Source: Aureimonas sp. OT7 (GTDB lineage Bacteria > Pseudomonadota > Alphaproteobacteria > Rhizobiales > Rhizobiaceae). Taken from it: a DNA stretch of 64,000 nucleotides. Positions 35,746-43,733 of this stretch are shown here, piece by piece (positions within the stretch are counted from its first letter, which is position 1; each line of letters begins with the position of its first letter). The notes under the pieces are model-generated. The model did not search any database, was not told the origin of the DNA, and saw only the letters and a list, made by a program, of their open reading frames with translations. The stretch lies in the NCBI RefSeq assembly GCF_014844055.1, contig NZ_CP062167.1, positions 2,951,501-3,015,500 on the forward strand, given 5' to 3'. The position numbers and the translations under genes are program-made.

Positions 35746-36567
35746 ATGTGCAATCATTGCGTAATGGAGGGCGTGAAGCGGTCGATGCTGTCGCGCCGGG
35801 CGCTTCTGGGCGGCGCCCTCGTCGCCGGAGCCGCCGCGGCGATGCCGGGCGCATTCCTCCGGCCCGCCCTTGCCCAGGCCCAGGCGCAGGCCGGCCGCGT
35901 GGTGGACCTGACGCACACTTATGATTCCGACTTCCCCACCTTCGATGGCAAACCCGGCATCACCTATGAATGGGCGGTCAAGTTCGAGGACAGCGGCTAT
36001 CAGCTGCACAAGCTGACGATCTTCGAGCATACCGGCACCCACATCGATGCGCCGCTGCACTTCAGCGCCGACGGCACCAGCGTCGATGAACTCGAGCCGC
36101 AAAGCCTGGTGGCACCTCTGGTCATCATCGACATCACCGACCGCGCCCGCGAAGAAGCAAACGCCACGGTGGAGGCGGCGGACATCGAAGCGTGGATCAG
36201 CGCGAATGGCGACCTGCCCGCAGGCGCGGTCGTGGCGCTGCGGTCCGGCTGGGCGGCGAAGGTCGGCCAGGCCGCCTTCCGTAACGACGAGGCCGGCGCA
36301 TTCGCCTTTCCGGGTTTTGCCAAATCGGCAACGGATCTGCTTCTGGAGCATGACGTAGCAGCCATCGGCGTCGATACGCTGTCGCTCGATCCCGGCAACT
36401 CGGCCGACTTCGCGGTGCATAATTCCTGGTTGCCCGCCGGACGCTACGGCATCGAGGGGCTTGCCAATCTGGAAGAGCTGCCCGTCCTGGGAGCCACCAT
36501 CGTGGTCGGCGCACCGAAGCACCGTGGGGGCACAGGCGGCCCTGCCCGCGTGCTGGCGCTGGTCTGA
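35746..36567 (+). CDS. Tat-exported cyclase-family (kynurenine formamidase-like) hydrolase
   Basis: 273 aa. The ATG at 35746 is preferred over 35737 because GGGGGA lies 8 nt upstream. The protein starts MCNHCVMEGVKRSMLSRRAL: a CxxC pair followed by a twin-arginine signal SRRALLGG and hydrophobic stretch ending PALAQ. The mature domain has the cyclase metal motif HTGTHIDAPLHF and the later GVDTLSLDPGNSADFAVH. The family hydrolyses amides and esters (for example N-formylkynurenine) using divalent metals. It overlaps the following AhpD-like gene by one base (TGATG). Confidence 0.85.
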   Translation: MCNHCVMEGVKRSMLSRRALLGGALVAGAAAAMPGAFLRPALAQAQAQAGRVVDLTHTYDSDFPTFDGKPGITYEWAVKFEDSGYQLHKLTIFEHTGTHIDAPLHFSADGTSVDELEPQSLVAPLVIIDITDRAREEANATVEAADIEAWISANGDLPAGAVVALRSGWAAKVGQAAFRNDEAGAFAFPGFAKSATDLLLEHDVAAIGVDTLSLDPGNSADFAVHNSWLPAGRYGIEGLANLEELPVLGATIVVGAPKHRGGTGGPARVLALV

Positions 36568-36980
36568 TGGCGGCCGTTCCGCTTCTGGGCGACAGCGAGG
36601 CCGCCCCCGAAGCCCTCGCGGTGTTCGAGGAAATCCGCGCGCGGCGCGGCACGGACTATGTCAACAACTTCTGGCGCGCCCTGGCGCACGATCCGGCGGA
36701 GCTCCGCGGTGTCTGGGACAGCATCGACAGGGTGATGGCCGCCGGCGCCCTCGACCCGCTGACCAAGGAACTGATCTATATCGCCGTATCGACGGCCCAT
36801 GGCTGCGGCTACTGCGTCCATTCGCATACCGCGGGCGCCAGGGCCAAGGGCCTGACGCCCCAGATGCACCGGGAGCTTCTGGCCGTCATCGCGCTGGCCA
36901 GCCGGACCAACGCCTTGGCGACGGCACTCGGGGTGCCGGTGGACGAGCGGTTCGACGCCGCGTCCGTTGACCGCCCCTAG
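36567..36980 (+). CDS. Carboxymuconolactone decarboxylase/AhpD-family protein
   Basis: 137 aa. The AhpD signature is complete: ELIYIAVSTAHGCGYCVHSHTAGA, with the CxxC pair and the downstream His. Such proteins are thiol peroxidases or related redox enzymes, often oligomeric. Translation is coupled to the cyclase gene by a one-base stop/start overlap. Its TAG stop shares a CTAG tetranucleotide with the stop of the convergent sugar permease gene at 36977. Confidence 0.88.
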   Translation: MAAVPLLGDSEAAPEALAVFEEIRARRGTDYVNNFWRALAHDPAELRGVWDSIDRVMAAGALDPLTKELIYIAVSTAHGCGYCVHSHTAGARAKGLTPQMHRELLAVIALASRTNALATALGVPVDERFDAASVDRP

Positions 36981-37936
36981 ACCCGCAAGGCGCGCTGCCG
37001 CCCGTAAAGCAGCAGGAGGGCGAGGAGCGTCAGCCCGAAGATGATCTGCCGCGCCCAGACATCGAGATTGAGGGTAATCAGCACGCTTTGAAGAAGCGTC
37101 AGTACGATGGCGCCCGCTACAGTGCCGATGTAGCCCCCGGTGCCGCCCGCCAGCGACGTGCCGCCGATGACGACGGCGATGATGGACGGCAGAACATACT
37201 GGTTGCCGACGCTGATGAAGCTGGTGCCGGTGTAGCCGATCACGAACAGGCCGGTCAGGCCGGCGAAAAACCCGGACAAGCCGTAGAGCAGGATGCGGAC
37301 CGCCGGTACGGGAATGCCGGTCAGTGCCGCCGCGCGCTCGTTGGAGCCGATGGCATAGACCGAAAAGCCGAAGCGCGTCCGGCGCAGCATGAACAGCATG
37401 AGCACGGCGATGGCGGCCCAGACGAACAGGATGCCCGGAATGCCGAGAATAAGCGGCCTGTTCACGAAGGCGGACAGGGCCGGCGCGGCGCTGCCCGAAG
37501 GCACACCCTGCGAATAGACCACCAGCGCACCCTGTATGACGGCCGTCATGCCGAGCGTCATGACCAGCGGCGGAATGCGCAGCAGCGTTACGCCGCAGCC
37601 GTTGACGAGGCCGATCAGGAATGGCACGCCGGCCGCGACCAGAATGGCGAACGGTAGCGCGGCATTGCTTCCGTCCATGACGTTTCCGGCCAGAACGGCC
37701 CCAAGCGAGATCATCGCGCCGACGGACAGGTCTATCCCTTCCCGGCCCCCGAGGATGACGAGGTTCTGGCCTGCCGCGACGATGCCGAGGATCGCGGCGA
37801 CGGTGAGCAGGCTGACGATCTGCGAACCGCGTGCGAAGCCGGGTGACAGGATCTCGCCGATGGCCAGAAGGCCGACGGCGGCACAAAGCGCCAGAAACAG
37901 CGGATCGGCCAGGATGCTGCGGGCGGAGCGGGTCAT
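36977..37936 (-). CDS. Sugar ABC transporter permease (RbsC/XylH type)
   Basis: 319 aa with about nine hydrophobic segments; the BPD_transp_2 signature includes GGREGIDLSVGAMISLGAVLAG, LVNGCGVTLLRIPPLVMTLGM and GGTSLAGGTGGYIGTVAGA. It overlaps the upstream permease gene by ATGA. Together the two permeases form a heterodimeric channel for a sugar or polyol. Last gene of the operon; its stop overlaps that of the AhpD-like gene. Confidence 0.9.
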   Translation of the reverse strand: MTRSARSILADPLFLALCAAVGLLAIGEILSPGFARGSQIVSLLTVAAILGIVAAGQNLVILGGREGIDLSVGAMISLGAVLAGNVMDGSNAALPFAILVAAGVPFLIGLVNGCGVTLLRIPPLVMTLGMTAVIQGALVVYSQGVPSGSAAPALSAFVNRPLILGIPGILFVWAAIAVLMLFMLRRTRFGFSVYAIGSNERAAALTGIPVPAVRILLYGLSGFFAGLTGLFVIGYTGTSFISVGNQYVLPSIIAVVIGGTSLAGGTGGYIGTVAGAIVLTLLQSVLITLNLDVWARQIIFGLTLLALLLLYGRQRALRV

Positions 37937-38877
37937 GCGGTGCGCCTCGTTACGACGACGCCACCGGCCAGCGCCAGAAGCACGATCAGCCCCTGCACGA
38001 GCGTCTGGTATTCGAAGGGCAGCCCGGCGAAGAAGATGACGTTGCCGATCAAGCCCAGCACGAGCGCGCCCAGGATGGAGCCTACCGCGCCGCCCTGCCC
38101 GCCCGATAGCGCGGTTCCGCCCAGCACCACCGCAGAGATCGCCGACAGCGCAAGCGCGCCGCCCAGGAGCGGATCGCCCGATGCGGTCTCGCCCGTCAGG
38201 CACAGGGCCGCGATTGCCGAGAACAGGCCGGACAGCGCATAGGCCAGGATTCGAAGACGCACCACCGACAGGCCGGTCTGGAAGGCGCCGGCGCGGTTGC
38301 CGCCCACGGCCAGCAGATGGGCATGGAAGACGCTGCGCGACAGGATGGCGACGCAGACCGCCGCGGCCGCTAGGATCAGAAGCACGGTCGGCACCCCCAG
38401 CACCGTGCCGGAATAGGCCATCCAGTAGGCGTCGGGCACCGGCAGACCGGCTTGCGGCAGCACCCAGATGGCGGCCCCCGCCAAGACGATGCCGGTTGCG
38501 AATGTGGTAACGATGGGCTGAAGCCGCAGCACGGAGACCAGCACACCATTGAGCAGCCCGACCAGAAGGCCGGTCGCAAGGCCGGCCGCCATGCCATAGG
38601 GAATGGCCTCCGATCCGTTGCCGAGCGCCGCGAAGACCGAAACGGTCACCACGTTGCTGAGTGCGACGATGCTGCCGACCGACAGGTCGATATCGCCGGC
38701 CAGGATGACATATGTCTGGCCGATGGCGACGAGGATCAGCGGAAGGAAGGTCGTCAGGTTGGATTGCAGGACGGCCGGCTGGACGAAGGACGGTTGCAGC
38801 GCCGTGTTGACCGCCGCCAGCAGCAGAAGGACCGCCAGCGTAATCAGCCAGGGGCGATGGTGAAGCAGCCGTCTCAT
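37933..38877 (-). CDS. Sugar ABC transporter permease (RbsC type)
   Basis: 314 aa, the second permease of the RbsC family in this operon, with the signatures AGDIDLSVGSIVALSNVV, LLNGVLVSVLRLQPIVTTFATG and GGTALSGGQGGAVGSILGAL. The ATG at 38877 overlaps the ATPase stop by 4 nt (ATGA), and its own stop overlaps the next permease start in the same way. Heterodimeric permeases of this type occur with erythritol, autoinducer-2 and some sugar importers. Confidence 0.9.
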   Translation of the reverse strand: MRRLLHHRPWLITLAVLLLLAAVNTALQPSFVQPAVLQSNLTTFLPLILVAIGQTYVILAGDIDLSVGSIVALSNVVTVSVFAALGNGSEAIPYGMAAGLATGLLVGLLNGVLVSVLRLQPIVTTFATGIVLAGAAIWVLPQAGLPVPDAYWMAYSGTVLGVPTVLLILAAAAVCVAILSRSVFHAHLLAVGGNRAGAFQTGLSVVRLRILAYALSGLFSAIAALCLTGETASGDPLLGGALALSAISAVVLGGTALSGGQGGAVGSILGALVLGLIGNVIFFAGLPFEYQTLVQGLIVLLALAGGVVVTRRTA

Positions 38878-40370
38878 GCCGCCTCCCCATAGGCGGCGCG
38901 CGTCAGGTCCAGCGCCGTCATGCGCGAGCCGGAAAGCTCGGTCACCACGCGGCCGCCGTTGAAGACGAGGCAGCGGTCCGTCTGGTCGAGCACTTCGGAA
39001 TCCTCCGACGAATAGAACAGGATGGCCGCCCCTTCGTCGGCCAGGCGGCGCATCAGCGCGAACAGGTCCGCCTTGGCGCCGAGGTCGATGCCCTTGGTGG
39101 GGTCGTCCAGAAGCAGCAGGCGGGGTTTCGTGGCGAGCCACCGCGCGATGAAGATCTTTTGCTGGTTGCCGCCCGACAGCGAGCCAATGGGTGCGTCCAG
39201 GCTGGCATAACGCGTCCCTAGATCGCCGGCGGCGGCCTCGGCGCGCCTGCGCAACGCCTTCCGACGCGGCACCCACGCACCCTCTCGAGCCAGGATGCCG
39301 GCAACGGCATTCTCGAAGATGGACCGTCCATGCAGGGCGGCGTCGCGTCCACGATCCCCCGAGACATAGGCGATGCCCCGGCGCACGGCATCGCGTGGCC
39401 TGCGGATGGCCTCTTCCACGCCATCCAGCGCCACGGTCCCGCCGAGGGCGGGGTCCGCCCCGAACAGGCTGCGGAGCAAGGCCGATTGCCCCTGCCCCTG
39501 CAACCCGGCCAGGCCGACGACCTCGCCCGGCCAGACCTTCAGCGACACGTCGCGGAACCGGCCGGCCGACAGGGCATCCACCGCCAGCAGCGGCTGGCCC
39601 GAATGGGTTGCCGCATGAACAGGCCGCTGCGGCAGGACGACATCCCCCACCATATGGTGCACCACGGCGGCGCGATCGGTGGAGGCGACATCCAGCGCCG
39701 CCACGCTTTCTCCGTTTCGCATGACGGTGATGCGGTCGCAGACGGCGAAGACTTCGTCCAGCCGGTGCGAGATCATGATGGTGGAGACGCCTTCGCCGCG
39801 CTTTGCCCGCAATATGTCGAAAAGCCGTGCCGCCTGCCGTCCATCGAGGGCGGCGGTCGCTTCATCCATGATCATCAGCTTCGGCCGGGTGGCGAAAACC
39901 TTGAGGATTTCCACGACCTGCCGCTCGTCGGGGGACAGGTCGGCAACCGTTGCAGATGGGGTCAGGGAGGCGCCGACGACGCCGGCAAAAAGGCCGATCA
40001 GCCGATCCGCCTCGCGCCGCAGCGCTGCCCTGTCGACAAAGCCGAAGCGGCGGGGCTCGTGCCCCAGAAAGATGTTGCTCTCGACCGACAGCTGCGGAAC
40101 GAGGCTCAGCTCCTGATAGAACAGCGACACGCCGGCGCGCTCGGCCTCGCGCGGCGAGGCGAAGGAGCGCTCCTGCCCGTCAATGCGAAGCGTTCCGCCG
40201 CTGGGGGCGAGCGCGCCTGCGATAACCTTGCAGAGCGTGCTCTTGCCGCAGCCATTGGCGCCGAGCAAAGCGTGGATCTCGCCGCGCTGGACGATGAGAT
40301 CACCCTTGACCAGCGCCCTGACCGCGCCGAAGGATTTGGCGACGTGCGTCGCCTCCAGTATGGCCGCCAT
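38874..40370 (-). CDS. Sugar ABC transporter ATP-binding protein (RbsA/XylG type)
   Basis: 498 aa with two fused ATPase domains. The first has Walker A GANGCGKST (about 34-42), a degenerate signature LSPDERQVVEILK and Walker B LMIMDEATAALD. The second has a degenerate A loop GLQGQGQSALLRSLFG, signature LSGGNQQKIFIARWL and Walker B LLLLDDPTKGIDLG. This asymmetry is normal for carbohydrate CUT2 transporters. It lies 54 bp after the binding-protein gene and overlaps the permease gene. Confidence 0.93.
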   Translation of the reverse strand: MAAILEATHVAKSFGAVRALVKGDLIVQRGEIHALLGANGCGKSTLCKVIAGALAPSGGTLRIDGQERSFASPREAERAGVSLFYQELSLVPQLSVESNIFLGHEPRRFGFVDRAALRREADRLIGLFAGVVGASLTPSATVADLSPDERQVVEILKVFATRPKLMIMDEATAALDGRQAARLFDILRAKRGEGVSTIMISHRLDEVFAVCDRITVMRNGESVAALDVASTDRAAVVHHMVGDVVLPQRPVHAATHSGQPLLAVDALSAGRFRDVSLKVWPGEVVGLAGLQGQGQSALLRSLFGADPALGGTVALDGVEEAIRRPRDAVRRGIAYVSGDRGRDAALHGRSIFENAVAGILAREGAWVPRRKALRRRAEAAAGDLGTRYASLDAPIGSLSGGNQQKIFIARWLATKPRLLLLDDPTKGIDLGAKADLFALMRRLADEGAAILFYSSEDSEVLDQTDRCLVFNGGRVVTELSGSRMTALDLTRAAYGEAA

Positions 40371-40424
40371 GAAAGCTCCCTGCCGCGACGGGATCGGGCC
40401 GGGGCGTGTCCCGGCCCGTGCGTC

Positions 40425-41441
40425 CTACTTGAAGAAGGCCTCGGCCTCTTCCGGCGTGACCGTCGCCGTGACCGACCAGTAGCCGGGCTTATCCTCGGCG
40501 GACTTCAGGTTTTCGGCAAGGTTGTCGTTATCGACGAAGGGGATCGGAATGTAGATGGCATTGGCGTTCGGGCCGCCGAAGATGCCATCCTTGAACTCCT
40601 TGCCCTGCAGGGCCAGAACCGCGACGTTGAGCGCGCTGGCCATGACGCCCGGAGGGTTGACCGACGCTGCCGAATTGAGCTTCTCGCTTTCCCAGCGGGT
40701 CATGAAATCCTTGCGGATTTCGCCCGTGGCCGCGATGGAATCCTTCTTGCCCGCGGCCTCGATCGCGCGCCATGCACCATCTGCCATCCCGTCCTGCACC
40801 CACACGCCCTGGATATCGGGATAGGTGGCAAGCAGGTTCTGCATCGTCTGCTGGCCCTGCGCCTGGTCCCAGTTGGCATTCGCCTCGTTCAGGACCTTGA
40901 TATCGGGATGCTGTGCGAAGACCTCGCGATAGCCGGCAACGCGCGCTTCGTTGGCCGGGTTGCCGGCGATGCCGTTGATGGTGACGACATTGCCCTTGCC
41001 GCCCAGCGCCTCGGCCAGCCATTCGGCCGATTGCGCCGCCCACGCCTTCTGGTCGATCCCGACATAGATGGCGTCCTTGGATGCAACCTCGGCATCGGTT
41101 GCGATCACCAGTATGTCGCGGGCCTTGGCCTGCGCGAAGACCGGGCTGAAGGCCGTGGGGCTGCCCGGATTGATGATGATGGCGTCAACGCCCTGATTGA
41201 TGAAATTGCGGATGTGGCCGATCTGGCCCTGCACGTCGACATCGCCGCTCTGCACGACGACCTCAACATCCACGCCCTTGTCCTTCCAGGCGGCTGCGGC
41301 GGCCTGCGCCTCTTCGATCATCTGGGTTCGCCATTCCGAACCCACGAAGCTGTTGGACAGCCCTATGCGGAATGTCTCCGCATGGGCCACACCTGCCATG
41401 AGCGCGCCGAACACGGCGGCGCCGACCAGTTTACCGAGCAT
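40425..41441 (-). CDS. Sugar ABC transporter substrate-binding protein (RbsB type)
   Basis: 338 aa with a Sec signal (about 1-21, ending AHA). A strong GGGAGGAAA site precedes the ATG. The periplasmic-binding fold type 1 is marked by FRIGLSNSFVGSEWRTQMIEEAQ, NFINQGVDAIIINPGSPTAF and GVWVQDGMADGAWRAIEAAG. First gene of the CUT2 operon; a 14-bp LacI-type dyad lies 37-50 nt before its start. The imported sugar is not identifiable from sequence; the neighbouring isomerase and dehydrogenase suggest an uncommon sugar or polyol. Confidence 0.9.
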   Translation of the reverse strand: MLGKLVGAAVFGALMAGVAHAETFRIGLSNSFVGSEWRTQMIEEAQAAAAAWKDKGVDVEVVVQSGDVDVQGQIGHIRNFINQGVDAIIINPGSPTAFSPVFAQAKARDILVIATDAEVASKDAIYVGIDQKAWAAQSAEWLAEALGGKGNVVTINGIAGNPANEARVAGYREVFAQHPDIKVLNEANANWDQAQGQQTMQNLLATYPDIQGVWVQDGMADGAWRAIEAAGKKDSIAATGEIRKDFMTRWESEKLNSAASVNPPGVMASALNVAVLALQGKEFKDGIFGGPNANAIYIPIPFVDNDNLAENLKSAEDKPGYWSVTATVTPEEAEAFFK

Positions 41442-41477
41442 GATTTCCTCCCGAGATCTCCCAACTCAGAATGGAAA

Positions 41478-41491
41478 TGTAATCGATAACA
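41478..41491. promoter_or_regulatory. LacI-family operator upstream of the CUT2 operon
   Basis: TGTAATCGATAACA is a 14-bp dyad with one mismatch. It is almost identical to the dyad at 42619-42632; both derive from TGTAATCGATTACA. It lies between the lacI stop and the start of the binding-protein gene, in promoter position for the transporter operon. Confidence 0.7.
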
Positions 41492-41504
41492 TCGGCCGAT
41501 GCAA

Positions 41505-42539
41505 TCAGCTCCGCATGGCTGCGGTGGACCCACGGACGACCAGTTCCACGGACAGGATCGTCTCGGCTTTCGCGTCCCGTCCGGCCAGGAGATCCAGCAT
41601 CAGGCGCGCCGCGGCGGAGCCGATTTCCTCTCTTTGCTGGCGGATGGTCGTCAGGCCGGGCGTCACATGGGCGGCAAACTCGATATCGTCGAAGCCCACG
41701 ACCGACAGGTCGTCCGGCACAGTAAGTCCCAGCCGCTGGAGCTCCGCGATGAAGCCGCAGGCCATCTCGTCATTGTCGCAGATCACGGCGGTCGGCCAAT
41801 CGCGCATCGCCGCGATCCGGTGGGCCGCTGCCCGTCCGCTTTCCAGCGAAAAGTCGCCTGTCAGGCTCCATTGCGGATCGAGCGCAAGATCGTTCGCCGC
41901 CAGCCCCGCCTGCAGCCCTTCCGTGCGCGCCTGCGTCAGCCGGTTGTCGGGCGGCCCTTCCAGATGGCCGATATGGCGATGTCCGAGTTTCACCAGATGC
42001 TCCACCGCAAGGGATGCGCCACCGGTATTGTCGGCCCTGACGCTCGGCGCATGCAGCCCTTCGATCCACTCGCAGGCCTGCACCACGGGGGGCGCGGCCT
42101 CGGCAGTCAGGACGTCCGGGGGGATGGAGCCGTCCAGAACGATCAGTCCGTCGGTCCTGGATCGGCTGGCGAGGTCGAACAGCCTCCCCCTTTCGTCCGG
42201 CATGACGCGCGTATCGGCGATCAGGAGGTTCAAGCCCTCGGCCCGCAGCACCGCGCCGATACCGGCGAGAATGCGCGAGAAGAACGGGTTGGCGATGCTG
42301 GGCACCAGCGCCAGAACTCCGCCCGTACGGTTTTGCCGCAGGTTGCGCGCGGCAAGATTTACCGTGTAGCCCGACTCCCGGATCGCCCGTTCCACCGTAA
42401 GGCGGGTCGCCTCGGACACCAGCGCGGGGTTGGACAGGGTGCGACTGACGGTTGCCGTCGAAACGCCGGCCAGCCGGGCGACGTCCCGCACCCTCGGCGG
42501 CTTGCCTGCTTCGCCTGCCCTTGCCTTGCGCACCGTCAT
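41505..42539 (-). CDS. LacI-family transcriptional regulator
   Basis: 344 aa from the ATG at 42539; the open frame runs 28 codons further to 42623 but that part is unlike LacI and would overlap the operator. The DNA-binding helices lie at about 15-40 (VRDVARLAGVSTATVSRTLSNP), followed by the hinge and a sugar-binding core ending TTIRQQREEIGSAAARLMLD. It sits between the transporter and the divergent isomerase gene, and near-identical dyads flank it on both sides, so it likely represses both directions until the sugar is present. Confidence 0.9.
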   Translation of the reverse strand: MTVRKARAGEAGKPPRVRDVARLAGVSTATVSRTLSNPALVSEATRLTVERAIRESGYTVNLAARNLRQNRTGGVLALVPSIANPFFSRILAGIGAVLRAEGLNLLIADTRVMPDERGRLFDLASRSRTDGLIVLDGSIPPDVLTAEAAPPVVQACEWIEGLHAPSVRADNTGGASLAVEHLVKLGHRHIGHLEGPPDNRLTQARTEGLQAGLAANDLALDPQWSLTGDFSLESGRAAAHRIAAMRDWPTAVICDNDEMACGFIAELQRLGLTVPDDLSVVGFDDIEFAAHVTPGLTTIRQQREEIGSAAARLMLDLLAGRDAKAETILSVELVVRGSTAAMRS

Positions 42540-42618
42540 GCCCGCTCGCCCCGCCAAAAGCGCGTTAATGCCGAGTTTGCGCTGCTTGTAAAGCAAAACG
42601 CGCTGTGCAACCCTTTCA

Positions 42619-42632
42619 TGCAATCGATTACA
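42619..42632. promoter_or_regulatory. LacI-family operator upstream of the isomerase gene
   Basis: TGCAATCGATTACA, a 14-bp dyad with one mismatch from TGTAATCGATTACA and the partner of 41478-41491. It lies between lacI and the isomerase gene, 41 nt before the latter's ATG. Confidence 0.7.
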
Positions 42633-42672
42633 AAAGCCGCTGTCAATCCGGCTCGCTGCAGGGAGGTTGCAG

Positions 42673-43731
42673 ATGAAGACGCTGAAAGGCCCCGGCCTGT
42701 TCCTGGCTCAATTCATCGGGGACGAGGCCCCCTTCGACACGCTCGATGGGCTCGCCGCCTGGGCGGCCGATTGCGGTTATATCGGCCTGCAGGTGCCAAC
42801 GGGCGACATGCGGCTGATGGATGTCGGCCTGGCTGCCGGGTCGCGCGATTACGCGCAGGAGCTTGCCGGGGGGCTGGCCGCACACGGTACGGTCTTCACG
42901 GAGCTATCCGCGCATCTGCAGGGCCAGCTCGTTGCCGTGCATCCGGCCTATGATCTTCTGTTCGACGGGTTTGCCCCAGAGGCCCTGCGCGGCCGGCCGC
43001 AGGCGCGTCAGGAGTGGGCGGTGGACCAACTCAAGCAGACGCTTTCCGCTGCGGCCAACCTGGGCCTGCCGGCGATCGCGGCCTTTTCCGGGGCGCTGGC
43101 CTGGCCATATGTCTACCCTTGGCCGCAGCGCCCCGCCGGGCTGATCGAGACGGCCTTCGATGAACTGGCCAAGCGCTGGAGACCGATCCTCGACCACGCG
43201 GAGGATGTCGGCGTCGATATCTGCTTCGAGATTCACCCCGGAGAAGACCTGCATGATGGCGTCTCCTATGAGATGTTCCTCGAGCGGGTCGGCGGCCACC
43301 AGCGGGCCCGCATGCTTTACGATCCGTCCCACTATGTGCTGCAGGGGCTGGATTACCTGCAGAACATCGACATCTATCACGAGCGGATATCGATGTTTCA
43401 CGTCAAGGATGCCGAGTTCAACCCGACCGGCCGGCAGGGCGTCTACGGCGGATATCAGCCCTGGATCGATCGCGCCGGCCGGTTCCGCAGCCCGGGCGAC
43501 GGACAGGTGGACTTTACCTCCGTCTTCTCGAAGCTCGCGCAATACGATTTCGACGGCTGGGCGGTCGTCGAGTGGGAGTGCGCCCTCAAGCATCCGGAAG
43601 ACGGTGCGCGCGAGGGCGCGGCCTTCGTGCGCGATCATATCATCCGCGTCACCGACCGTGCCTTCGACGACTTCGCCGCCGCCGGTACGGACGATGCGCG
43701 CAACCGGCAGATCCTCGGTCTCGGGAGGTGA
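42673..43731 (+). CDS. Sugar phosphate isomerase/epimerase (xylose-isomerase-like TIM barrel)
   Basis: 352 aa from the ATG at 42673 (GGGAGG 6 nt upstream). The AP endonuclease 2-type TIM barrel is indicated by CFEIHPGEDLHDG, MLYDPSHYVLQGLDYL, MFHVKDAEF and WAVVEWECALKHPEDG, which supply the Glu, Asp, His and Glu metal ligands. Related enzymes are inosose isomerases and hydroxypyruvate or sugar isomerases. It forms an operon with the Gfo/Idh/MocA oxidoreductase gene 2 nt downstream, both controlled by the adjoining LacI regulator. Confidence 0.85.
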   Translation: MKTLKGPGLFLAQFIGDEAPFDTLDGLAAWAADCGYIGLQVPTGDMRLMDVGLAAGSRDYAQELAGGLAAHGTVFTELSAHLQGQLVAVHPAYDLLFDGFAPEALRGRPQARQEWAVDQLKQTLSAAANLGLPAIAAFSGALAWPYVYPWPQRPAGLIETAFDELAKRWRPILDHAEDVGVDICFEIHPGEDLHDGVSYEMFLERVGGHQRARMLYDPSHYVLQGLDYLQNIDIYHERISMFHVKDAEFNPTGRQGVYGGYQPWIDRAGRFRSPGDGQVDFTSVFSKLAQYDFDGWAVVEWECALKHPEDGAREGAAFVRDHIIRVTDRAFDDFAAAGTDDARNRQILGLGR

Positions 43732-43733
43732 CA

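Noticed and set aside
39330..41489. 719-codon plus-strand frame
   Set aside because: Antisense to the CUT2 ATPase and binding-protein genes, both clear family members with good starts.
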